The position numbers and the translations under genes were made by a program. Shown in pieces: positions 54,327 to 63,900 of a DNA stretch of 64,000 nt (position 1 is the stretch's first letter; each line of letters starts with the position of its first letter). The stretch covers positions 1-64,000 of the forward strand of contig NZ_QLSV01000008.1 of the NCBI RefSeq assembly GCF_003268815.1, given 5' to 3'. Below the pieces are notes generated by a model. It was not told the origin of the DNA. It did not search any database and saw only the letters and a list, made by a program, of their open reading frames with translations. This DNA is from Flavobacterium lacus (GTDB lineage: Bacteria; Bacteroidota; Bacteroidia; Flavobacteriales; Flavobacteriaceae).

Positions 54327-56252
54327 TTAATTCACTCTATAAATAGAAACCTTTTTACTGATTTCTTGATTGTCTGCCGTAATTAATTTTACGATATAAA
54401 TACTGTCGCTCAACCCAATAGTTGGGAATGAATAGACTTCTTGTGCTCCTAATTTTTCTTTTGTGAAAATTAATTTACCGGTAATATCAAACAATGTGGC
54501 TGATTTTAAATCAACTAAATTTGGATTTTTGATGGAGAGCAATCCGCTATCGTTGTTTTGTACAATCATAAATTGTTCACTTTTGATAGTTTCATTTCCT
54601 AATGTTTCGTCTAAGAAAGTAACTTCAAAACGCTCATTGGTGGTTCCGCCTGCTGGTAAAGTAATGTCCACAAAACTATTTTTAATGTCATGATAGATGT
54701 TCGTTTCACTATCAAAAAGGAAAATATTTTCAGCTTCTTCAAAATTGATAATCTCACCCACATAAACCCTAAAAGTTGACTGATTAACTGCTTTTAGTGC
54801 AAATGGTATTCTTTTATTGATATCAAATGGTAACGTTGAAATGGCAAATTGATTATCTGCTGTTAACGGAAAATAGACATCCGTTGGTAAATTTAAACCC
54901 TGCATTGGTGCATCATAAGCATTATCAAGTCCATCTGTTGCATTCGGATTGAATGCCAAAACTACTTCTCTGGTAAATTGATTATTCAAAATAGTTTGAA
55001 TTCTAATTTGAGGAACTTGCAATTTTGAAAATTGCGTGTAATCTGTTCCTGTTAAATTTGGAATTTCCGGCCAATTTGTATCTGAATCAGAATTTGTTTC
55101 ATAATTATTTGCATTTCTTTCAAATTGCGAGTTGTTTGCTACTCCTTCTTTCATAAAAGCGCGATAACGATTTCTCATTATTGCAGTTCCGGCAGCAACT
55201 GATCCTTTTATTATAAAACCTTGACCTACCGGAGAAAACATTCTGCGGTAATTTACTCCGGAATTTCCTGATGTATTATTAAATGAACCATCACCATTGT
55301 AGGTATTCCAAGGAGCACTAGTATATGTTCCGGGAGAAAATGCATTAACATTATTAGGAACATAAACTCCGTATCCTCCAACATACTCAGATAAAGTATG
55401 AGAAGTAGCAGGTTTCTGATGTTCCCAGAAATAAGCATTCCCATTAATAATTGGTGAAACTGATGGTGACACAGCTCCCGTGACATAATCTACGGTACGA
55501 CCATTGTTTTCCAACAAAAACAAATTCAAATTTATTGCAGATGGATAGGGATTTCCGGTTAGTGTACTTTCAGTATATGAAGTTGCCCCATCAAATGAAT
55601 TCCCAACCGGAATGTTGATATTTCCATCATTCGGTTTTCCTCTAAAATCGTAGCGTTGGCTGTTGCCAGGATTATTTTGAACTCCTAAAACGGTAGTGTT
55701 GTCTGAACCGCTTACGCCTTTCATGGTGAAACCTTGACCGGCTCCAATAGAAGTAGCTGCTGCGATATAACTCCAATTTGAATATTGATTAGTTGTTGTT
55801 AGCGTATAAATCCATCTGCTTGAGATGTTTAAAGCAGCATTTGTTGTAGAACCATTTAAAGTTGTTATAATTGCTTCTCCTCCAAAAGTTGTTAAACCTG
55901 TTGGTCTTTTCAATAAAGAAATACCAAAATTGGAATTTCCGACAGACGCAGTTGGCTCTCCTACCGGTGAACACCAATAATTATAACCAAAATTGTTCGA
56001 AGTACCTTCTTGAAATGCTGACAACGTTCCGAGTCCAATGTTATTAGAACCTAGCGTCGTTTTTTGAAGCAACTGACTTTCATTCCTCAAATAAATATGT
56101 CCGGCACTAGCCAAATTGACATCTTGCGTAACGGTAATATATAGGTCATTTACATATAAAAAGCTGCCAGAGCTCACAAATAATTGTGCTTGGGATTGCA
56201 TTCCCACAGAAAACACTCCAATAATAATAAAAAACTTTAGTAAACTTCTCAT
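54327..56252 (-). CDS. Secreted protein with divergent GNPYPSAI-type module and T9SS type A sorting domain
   Basis: The 641-residue product has a signal peptide (MRSLLKFFIIIGVFSVGMQSQAQ). Nearly the whole mature part is a variant of the module shared with other proteins here. Landmarks are NYWCSPVGEPTASVG, GNPYPSAINLNLFLLENNG, AYFWEHQKP, GGYGVYVPNN, SPVGQGFIIKGS and LAFNPNATDGLDNAYDA. The C-terminus (ATLFDITGKLIFTKEK ... EISKKVSIYRVN) is a T9SS type A sorting domain. It has no FnIII or GEVED domains, which makes it the smallest carrier of the module in the window. It is divergent from the next secreted-protein gene. Confidence 0.87.
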   Translation of the reverse strand: MRSLLKFFIIIGVFSVGMQSQAQLFVSSGSFLYVNDLYITVTQDVNLASAGHIYLRNESQLLQKTTLGSNNIGLGTLSAFQEGTSNNFGYNYWCSPVGEPTASVGNSNFGISLLKRPTGLTTFGGEAIITTLNGSTTNAALNISSRWIYTLTTTNQYSNWSYIAAATSIGAGQGFTMKGVSGSDNTTVLGVQNNPGNSQRYDFRGKPNDGNINIPVGNSFDGATSYTESTLTGNPYPSAINLNLFLLENNGRTVDYVTGAVSPSVSPIINGNAYFWEHQKPATSHTLSEYVGGYGVYVPNNVNAFSPGTYTSAPWNTYNGDGSFNNTSGNSGVNYRRMFSPVGQGFIIKGSVAAGTAIMRNRYRAFMKEGVANNSQFERNANNYETNSDSDTNWPEIPNLTGTDYTQFSKLQVPQIRIQTILNNQFTREVVLAFNPNATDGLDNAYDAPMQGLNLPTDVYFPLTADNQFAISTLPFDINKRIPFALKAVNQSTFRVYVGEIINFEEAENIFLFDSETNIYHDIKNSFVDITLPAGGTTNERFEVTFLDETLGNETIKSEQFMIVQNNDSGLLSIKNPNLVDLKSATLFDITGKLIFTKEKLGAQEVYSFPTIGLSDSIYIVKLITADNQEISKKVSIYRVN

Positions 56253-56271
56253 AATTAAAAACTTAAAAACC

Positions 56272-56298
56272 CAAATTTAAGTATTTATTTCATTACAA
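56272..56298 (-). promoter_or_regulatory. Candidate promoter of the 641-residue T9SS protein gene
   Basis: On the minus strand a -7 TAAATTTG (56272-56279) lies 16 bases after a TTG (56296-56298). Spacing is one base short of the usual range. The leader would be about 15 bases. Confidence 0.45.
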
Positions 56299-56479
56299 TT
56301 ATTATTTGACAATACTTTTTTTTTAACAGAATAAGAAATTTAGCCTGCAAATGTTAAAAAAGAGTTTTCAACCATCGATAAAACGCACATTTATTTAACA
56401 TTTAAGTATTATTTTTCTTATATTTATATAAATTTAATGTATTTTGTCGATTTTTTTATACACTTTATCGGTTTTGTGA

Positions 56480-56487
56480 TATATTTG
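56480..56487 (+). promoter_or_regulatory. -7 element of the 1359-residue T9SS protein gene
   Basis: TATATTTG matches TAnnTTTG, 48 bases before the ATG at 56536. No well-spaced -33 TTG. Confidence 0.5.
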
Positions 56488-56535
56488 CTCTGTCAAAAAT
56501 TAAGTAATGAAAACTCATTTTAAAATTAATAAGTC

Positions 56536-59500
56536 ATGAAAAATTATTCTACACTAATTAATGAAACAAAAAAAGAAGATTTAAATTTAAATCTAAGATC
56601 TAAATTTATACTTGTATTTTTACTTTTTACAATTCAATTTGTAAGATCACAAACGGTGCATATCAATCCTACTACAAATGGAGGTTTTGAAAGTGGTGCT
56701 ACGTTTGCTGCTAATGGTTGGAATGTTACAACAGGGACATCATCTCAAAACCAATGGGTGTGTCATACTGGTGCAACTGCAGGATTTTCGGGATCACGGT
56801 GCGCTTATATTACTAATAATGCATCAGCCATTACACCACCTCATAATTACACATTAACAGTTAACCGTAGAACACATTTGTATAGAGATGTATCTATACT
56901 TGCTGGTGAAACTAATATAATTTTAAATTTTAACTGGATTGGAAGAGGCCAAAACAATACTGATTGGATGAGAGTTTGGGCTATACCAACTAGCTATATA
57001 CCAGCATATGGAGTACTTATTACAACAACAGTTCCTGCTGCTGAAAGAGTATTGTTGGGCAACTTTCAAAACCAAGCTTCTTGGACTAATACCACTGTAA
57101 ATGTTCCATCTGCATTTGCTGGACAATCTTTTCGTTTAGTTTTTGAATGGATAAATAATAATAGTAGTGGCACACAACCTCCTGCTGCAATAGATAACAT
57201 CTCTTTAACTTCCATTGTACCACCAATAAATGATAATTGTTCAAATGCCATTGCTCTTACAGTGAATGAAGATGCCACTTGTGCTTCTAGCACGCCCGGA
57301 ACAACAATTGGTGCCACATTATCTCAAACCGGTTGCACAGGAGTAGCTGACGATGATGTTTGGTATAGCTTTGTCGCAACAAGTACTTCACATACTGTTA
57401 CGGTAACTCCCGGAACTTTAAATGACGCTGTTTTACAAGTTTTTAGTGGAACTTGTGGTGGATTAACAAGTTTAATCTGTAGAGATGCAAATTTCAGTTC
57501 TGCTGAAATTGCCAGAGTCAATTATCTTACTGTGGGAAATACCTACTATGTAAGAGTATACAGTTATAATAATAATTCGGGTAACGGAACATTTGAAATA
57601 TGTGTAACTTCGCCTGATACAGTTAGTACTTCAACCACTTCGCACACTGTAGTAGAGCTGGTAAAAGATATTTTATTTGAAAATAGTTGTATAAGTGTTT
57701 CAAACATTACCTCAGTGACAGGAACAAACTATGGAAATTCAAGCGGTATTGGTTATTTTTCAAGAGTAGGAGAGTCATTTCCTTTTAAAGATGGTATCGT
57801 TTTATCGACCGGAAATGCAAATCTAGCAGGTGGATCTATAAACGATGCTACAAACTCAGACGGAAATTTTGCATGGCTCGGTGATAGTGATGTTGAAGCG
57901 GTAATGTCTGCTGTTTCGGGTTCACCGCAAACTTCACATAATGCGAGCTACTTGCAATTTGACTTTGTGCCTTTTCAAGACACCATAAGTTTTGATTTCT
58001 TATTTGCTTCAAATGAATATGGTCAATATCAATGTGACTATTCAGATACCTTTATTTTCTTGTTAACGAATTTAACCACCGGTGTCACAACCAATATTGC
58101 GGTAGTACCATCAACAACTACGCCAATTACAGTTGTTAGTATTAGAGATCAATTATATAATGGTTTTTGTAGCTCTGTAAATGAAAGTTATTTTGGTAAC
58201 TACTATTACAATGATCCAATTAGTGCTCCAATTAATTTCAGAGGCACAACTGTCCCTTTAACTGCAATAGGCACTGTGGTACCTGGCCAACAATACAGGA
58301 TAAAATTAGCCATTGCAGACCGTGCAGATCCTCTTTTTGATTCAGCAGTATTTATCAAAGGAAGTAGTTTTTCGCTGGGAGAAATTGCTTTAGGAGATGA
58401 CTTGTTTATAGTTGACAATACCGCTTTGTGTTACGGCGAATCTGTCATGTTAAATCCCGGATTGGATAGCTCAATTTTTGACTTTGAATGGTATCAAGAT
58501 GATGTACTGATTTCATCAGCTACCGGCCCGACCTTTAATGTAACAGAATGGGGTGATTTTAGAGTTGTTGCCTACATTAAAGGCAATCCACAATGTTACG
58601 TGGAAGATCAAGTGCGAATTGAAATTTTCCCAGAAATAACTCCTTTACAACCAAGAAATATTACACGATGTAATTTTGGAGTTCCATTTGATTTAACTGA
58701 AAATAATTCCAGGTTGCTTCAATTTTATCCGGAACCAACATTCGGCTTAAACTATTTTACTAGTTTAGCAGATGCACACAACAACACAAACCCAATTTTA
58801 AATCCGGAAAGTTTTTCTGAAACGTCAAATCCGCAAACAATTTATGCAAGAGTTTATAATATTGAAAGAGAATGTTATGGAATTCGATCATTCACTGTTA
58901 GAAGACCAAAAACATGGAATGGCTCTGCAAATACCGATTGGAATACACCATCTAATTGGACACCGTTTGGCGTTCCAACTGATGAAGATTGTGTTATAAT
59001 CAATGCAACGGCAAACGATCCAATTATTAGCGGAACAGATTATATAGGTAATGGATTTAATCTTGAAGTGAGAGACGGCTCGCTCCTCACAGTAAGAGAA
59101 AATAATCATCTTATGGTTGTGGATCAAGTTGTTGTGAGGCCAACCGGAAGACTAGAGTTTGAAAACAATGCTAGCTTAGTACAAGTAAACAACGTAACTA
59201 ACACAGGTTCAATTCGATATGACCGAAAAGCATTTATTAGAAGATTAGATTATGTATATTGGTCTTCGCCTGTAGATGCTTTCCATATTGCATCGCTGTC
59301 TCCGGGCACTCCGGCATCAACACGATTCTTTTGGAACACTACATTAAGCAACACAAATGGCGGAATCGGTGGATGGTCTGCTGCAAACGAAAACATGATC
59401 CAAGGAAAAGGATATATCGTTCGGGGTCCAAACTCTTTTACAACAACTATTCAGGAATTTAGAGCCTCGTTTAGCGGAGTTCCAAACAATGGTACGATTT

Positions 59501-60615
59501 CTTATCCAATTTCAAGAGGTAGTTATACCGGATCTGATTATGCCGGAACAAACGGAGTTACCATAACAAATATGGATGACAACTTTAATTTAATTGGAAA
59601 CCCGTATCCGTCAGCAATTCGCTACACAGATTTTATGGCTGCAAATCCAGATTTAGAAGGTTCAATACGCATATGGACACATGGCACATTGCCATCTGCT
59701 GCCAACGGAAATCCATTCTATGCCAGTTTTGGTTACAACTATTCGTCTGCGGATTACATTATTCACAACGGAACCGGGACGGTTACTGGACCAGCCACAT
59801 ATGATGGATATATTCCGGCAGGACAGAGTTTCTTTGTACTAATGAATGACGGAGCAGAGGCAACAAGCAATGTTGTATTTACAAATAGCATGCGTGTAAC
59901 TGCAAACAATACACAATTTTACAGAAGCAGTAATCAAACATTATCCGCTCAAGATTCGGGTAGAATTTGGTTAGATTTAATAAATCCTGCAAATATGGTT
60001 TGTAGAACTTTAATAGGGTATGTTGAAGGAGCTACAAATGAAAAAGACAGAATTTATGATACCTACACAAAAATATCAGGTTCAACTTTCTTCTATTCAT
60101 TAATTGGTAATGAGAAAAATTCTATCCAAGGAAGAAGTGTACCATTTGAAATTGAGGATGTTGTTCCTGTAGGATTTAAAGCAAATGCTGAAGGTAACTA
60201 CACTATTGCGATTGCAGCGGTTGATGGAATATTTCAAAGCGAACAATTTGTTTACTTAAAGGATAATTTACTGGGAATAATTCATGAATTAAGTTCTGAA
60301 CCTTACACATTCTATTCATTGACAGGAGAGCATAATGAACGATTTGAAATAATCTACACAAACGAAACATTAGGTACAATTGATTTTGAAAGTCAAGAAA
60401 TAAAAGTTGTTACAAATGAAAATTTAACTGTATATTCTATGAATGCACTTATAAAGGAAGTAGCTGTATATGATGTTTTAGGCAGAAAAATTAATCATTA
60501 CTTTAATATTAATGCGAATGAAATTTCCCTAAAAGAGCAAAAGACCAATCAAGCATTAATACTTAAAATCACCTTGGAAAATGAAATAATTGTTAACAAG
60601 AAAATCTTATATTAA
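56536..60615 (+). CDS. Large secreted protein: MAM-like, PPC-like, choice-of-anchor L, GNPYPSAI module, T9SS sorting domain
   Basis: The 1359-residue product has a long signal region (to about residue 39, FVRSQ). A MAM-like domain (about 45-225, NGGFESG, FNWIGRG, AIDNISL) is followed by a PPC-like domain (about 230-355, NDNCSNAIALTVNE, DDDVWYSFVA, YYVRVYSY). A choice-of-anchor L domain (about 370-620, GIGYFSRVGESFPFKDGIVLSTG, FLFASNEYGQYQCDYSDTFIFLL, QYRIKLAIADRADPLFDSAVFI) comes next, then Ig-like and beta-rich stretches. The module LDYVYWSSPV, GKGYIVRGPN, NLIGNPYPSAI, GQSFFVLM, FYRSSN, TLIGYVEGATNEKDRIYD spans about 890-1185. The C-terminus (EVAVYDVLGRKINHYF ... IIVNKKILY) is a T9SS sorting domain. 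Function unknown; adhesion is plausible. Confidence 0.88.
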   Translation: MKNYSTLINETKKEDLNLNLRSKFILVFLLFTIQFVRSQTVHINPTTNGGFESGATFAANGWNVTTGTSSQNQWVCHTGATAGFSGSRCAYITNNASAITPPHNYTLTVNRRTHLYRDVSILAGETNIILNFNWIGRGQNNTDWMRVWAIPTSYIPAYGVLITTTVPAAERVLLGNFQNQASWTNTTVNVPSAFAGQSFRLVFEWINNNSSGTQPPAAIDNISLTSIVPPINDNCSNAIALTVNEDATCASSTPGTTIGATLSQTGCTGVADDDVWYSFVATSTSHTVTVTPGTLNDAVLQVFSGTCGGLTSLICRDANFSSAEIARVNYLTVGNTYYVRVYSYNNNSGNGTFEICVTSPDTVSTSTTSHTVVELVKDILFENSCISVSNITSVTGTNYGNSSGIGYFSRVGESFPFKDGIVLSTGNANLAGGSINDATNSDGNFAWLGDSDVEAVMSAVSGSPQTSHNASYLQFDFVPFQDTISFDFLFASNEYGQYQCDYSDTFIFLLTNLTTGVTTNIAVVPSTTTPITVVSIRDQLYNGFCSSVNESYFGNYYYNDPISAPINFRGTTVPLTAIGTVVPGQQYRIKLAIADRADPLFDSAVFIKGSSFSLGEIALGDDLFIVDNTALCYGESVMLNPGLDSSIFDFEWYQDDVLISSATGPTFNVTEWGDFRVVAYIKGNPQCYVEDQVRIEIFPEITPLQPRNITRCNFGVPFDLTENNSRLLQFYPEPTFGLNYFTSLADAHNNTNPILNPESFSETSNPQTIYARVYNIERECYGIRSFTVRRPKTWNGSANTDWNTPSNWTPFGVPTDEDCVIINATANDPIISGTDYIGNGFNLEVRDGSLLTVRENNHLMVVDQVVVRPTGRLEFENNASLVQVNNVTNTGSIRYDRKAFIRRLDYVYWSSPVDAFHIASLSPGTPASTRFFWNTTLSNTNGGIGGWSAANENMIQGKGYIVRGPNSFTTTIQEFRASFSGVPNNGTISYPISRGSYTGSDYAGTNGVTITNMDDNFNLIGNPYPSAIRYTDFMAANPDLEGSIRIWTHGTLPSAANGNPFYASFGYNYSSADYIIHNGTGTVTGPATYDGYIPAGQSFFVLMNDGAEATSNVVFTNSMRVTANNTQFYRSSNQTLSAQDSGRIWLDLINPANMVCRTLIGYVEGATNEKDRIYDTYTKISGSTFFYSLIGNEKNSIQGRSVPFEIEDVVPVGFKANAEGNYTIAIAAVDGIFQSEQFVYLKDNLLGIIHELSSEPYTFYSLTGEHNERFEIIYTNETLGTIDFESQEIKVVTNENLTVYSMNALIKEVAVYDVLGRKINHYFNINANEISLKEQKTNQALILKITLENEIIVNKKILY

Positions 60616-60635
60616 TTGTTTTAGTTGTTTAACCT

Positions 60636-60665
60636 AAAGGCCTCTTTATAGAGGTCTTTTTTTAT
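60636..60665 (+). terminator. Intrinsic terminator of the 1359-residue T9SS protein gene
   Basis: AAAGGCCTC/GAGGTCTTT (60636-60644 with 60651-60659, one G-T pair) has a 6-base loop and a T run behind it. Confidence 0.85.
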
Positions 60666-60731
60666 GTAAAAAAAACGGAGTTTTATTAATACGTAGTTTA
60701 TCGGATTTTAACAACTTTCATCGGCTATTTT

Positions 60732-60761
60732 AGTTAATTCGTTGTTAAAGTGTTAATTTTG
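60732..60761 (+). promoter_or_regulatory. Promoter of the glycine-rich secreted protein gene
   Basis: A -33 TTG (60732-60734) and -7 TAATTTTG (60754-60761) are 19 bases apart. The -33 element lies inside the right arm of a 9-bp inverted repeat, which could be an operator. Confidence 0.65.
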
Positions 60762-60934
60762 TGCCAAATAGCTTCCAAAAACTACAACTTACATGTTTAA
60801 ATTTATTGCTTAAACAATACCACAGTAGGTTAACACAGTTAAAACAAAAATCAAATCTTAAGGAATTAACATGTACCCCAAACATTTGTTGAAATAGAAA
60901 TAATTTAAGAAGTCGATCTAAAACCGTGGCTATC

Positions 60935-63900
60935 ATGAAAAAAAATTACAATTTACGAACTGGTTTAGTTTTTTTAAAAAAAGAAACCTATTTTAATACC
61001 AAAAATAACATCATACATTTAATTTTGATGTTAATTACTTTTTTTGGATTTTCCACTTCTTTTGGACAAACTACAGTAATTTTTACTGCTACTGGCAATA
61101 GCACATGGACTGCTCCATGCGACGTAACTTCCATTACCCTTGAAGTATGGGGTGCCGGTGGTGGGGGACAAAGAGCAAACGGAAACCCATCTGCAGGTGG
61201 TGGAGGTGCAGGTGGTGGATATGTCAGAACCACTTATGCAGTAACTCCCGGCAGTACATATAATTTATACGTTGGAATTGGAGGAACGGGAAACTCAGGC
61301 GGAGATGGCCAAGATTCTTGGTTTGATACAAATACTACTATCATAGCTGTAGGCGGGCGAGGTGCCGGCGGAGTTGTCACGACAAATAGTACTTGGGGAA
61401 CCGGAGCAACTGCATTTACTTCAGGAAATGTAGGCGGGGGCGGGACCATAATTTCAACTTACGGTGGAAATGGCGGAAATGCCGGGAACAACTTTAGTGG
61501 TGGTGGCGGCTCAAGTGCGGGAGATATAAATGGAAATTCTGCCGCCGGAATGGCTGCAGGTGCTGCACCAACAAATGGGTATGCAGGTGCTGCTGGCAGA
61601 GACAGTAACGGGGCCGGGGCCGCGGGAGGAATTGGTGCCGGGGGTGCCGGGGGCAGGACTGCTCAAACTACTGACCGTTCTGGTGGTGCCGGTGGTCGAG
61701 GTCAAGTTAGAATTACCCATACTTCAACATTAGCGACATATTGTTCACCTACTTTTACAACTGCAGTTGAACCAATTACCAATGTAACATTCGCCGGAAT
61801 TAACAATACTTCTTCAAATCTTATAAATGGGACTCCAGCTTTAGAAGAATTTTGTCAAATCGGCACTGTAATTCAAGGTTCTCCTTCAAATTCAATTTCA
61901 ATTCAAGGGAATACCGATGGAAATTTCACCAACAATATACGCGTTTATATAGATTGGGATAGAAATGGGACTTTTGGAAACGTAGCCAATGAAATTTATA
62001 ATATTGGAACGATTACAAATACCACCGGAGTTGATTTTATAAGTTTAACCGGAAACATTGCTGTGCCTTTGACAGCTGGATTAGGGTTAACAAAAATGAG
62101 GGTTATGAAACGCTTCGGCGGTTATCCAACAGGTCCATGCCAGACCGGAATAGGTTTTGGACAAGCAGAAGATTATTTAATTCAAGTAAACCCTAGACCT
62201 GTTTGCACTACTCCTGCCCTACAACCTACTTCTTTAAATTTAACTTCAACAGGAACAACATTGGCAGGTTCTTTTACAATGCCTATTCCACCAGCTGATA
62301 ATTATTTAGTTGTTATAAATACTACAGGAATTACTCCTGTTCCCGTAAATGGCACTACATATACAATTGGCTCAACAATTGGAGCAGGAAATACAGTAAT
62401 TGATGTTGATAATAACAATGCCTTTTCAACTACTGGCCTAACAATATTAACCAATTACTATGTATTTGTATTTTCGTATAATTCAGTGTGTACAGGAGGA
62501 CCACTTTATTATACTGTTTCTCCATTAAATGGTTCTATAACAACCTTAAGTGTTGATTATTGTAACCCATTATCTACATCTGATGCTTCTAGAATTTTCA
62601 TCAACAATGTTAGTTTTCTTGGTTCATTGAATGATGTTTCTAATTTAAATTCTTCCTTTTCATTATTGCCTTCTGGCTATCAAAACTTTACTTCCTTAGG
62701 AAACAGAGCCGTTCAAGCTCAAGGAGAAGGAATGAATATTATTGCATCTAGTAATGCAAGAGGGAGATGGAAAGCTTGGGTGGATTGGAATAAAGATGGA
62801 GATTTTAATGATGCAGGAGAAGAAATTTATAATCCGGGTGCATTTGCCGGAATTACTTTAAATTTTGGTTTTGTAATTCCTCCGGGAACTCCACCTGGTG
62901 ACTACAGAATTCGATTCAGAGTATATAATAGTTTTTATTTAACGTTAGAGAATTTTAATTATGATTTCAACTCTTGCGAAACTTTCGATGCAAGAAATAT
63001 TAATTATGGCCCACCGTTAGGGACAGTTAGCTCAATTGAATATGGTGAAGCTGAAGACTACTTATTCACTGTTGTTGCAAGTTGTTCAAACGTAATCACC
63101 AACATCACTCATGGAGAAGTTTGCGGCTCTGGCCCTGTAACACTTGATGTAACCGGTTCTGCGGGTGTGACATCATTTAGATGGTATTCAAGTGAAACAG
63201 GAGGTTTACCAATTGCCACTACGCCAACAGGAACTTGGACAACTCCTTCATTGACAAATACAACAACTTATTATGTAACTGCTGTAAATGGATGTGAATC
63301 ATTAGTTAGAACACCTGTAATTGCTACAGTTAGCCCAATACCAACACTGTCATTTAGCCCAAGCAATCCCATAATTTGTGGAAATAATGCAATTGTTTCA
63401 TTAACTGCTGCAGGAGATACAGAACAGGTTTTCTTAGTCAATGAAAATTTTGAATCCGGAACACTCGGTGTTTTTTCCAATATTAACACAGATGCTAATG
63501 CCGCAAGTTTTGACAATCAATCGAGATGGCAAGTAAGAACGAGTACATTTATCCCAACAGGTCAAGTTTGGTTACCCGCAATTTCATCCGGATTTGGCGC
63601 AAATAGATTTGCCATGGCAACAGGTGACATCAACCCATTAGCCCCTAATGATATTGAAAATTCATTAACCTTAACAACCGGAGTAAATACAACAAACTTT
63701 ACTGACTTAACACTTACAATGAAATTTTATTTTTCAAGGTATTTACCCGATGATAATGTAAGTTTGACAGAATTTGTTACAATTGAAGCTTCTACCAATA
63801 ATTTTACAACTTCTACAACAATTGCAAACTATGTTGCAGATGTTGGAATTGGTTCTAGATTTAGTAATTTAAGTTTCGATTTATCTGCGTTTGTAAACCA

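Larger units (their letters stand above)
60616..60934 (+). other. 319-base intergenic leader with terminator, inverted repeat and promoter
   Basis: The gap holds the terminator of the preceding gene (60636-60665), a 9-bp perfect inverted repeat TTTAACAAC/GTTGTTAAA (60707-60715 with 60731-60739) and a full promoter (60732-60761). The remaining bases up to 60934 form a predicted 5' leader of about 165 bases in which I see no riboswitch. Confidence 0.65.

Noticed and set aside
58888..59462. Short frames on both strands within the 1359-residue protein gene
   Set aside because: They are shadows of the coding frame, without their own signals.
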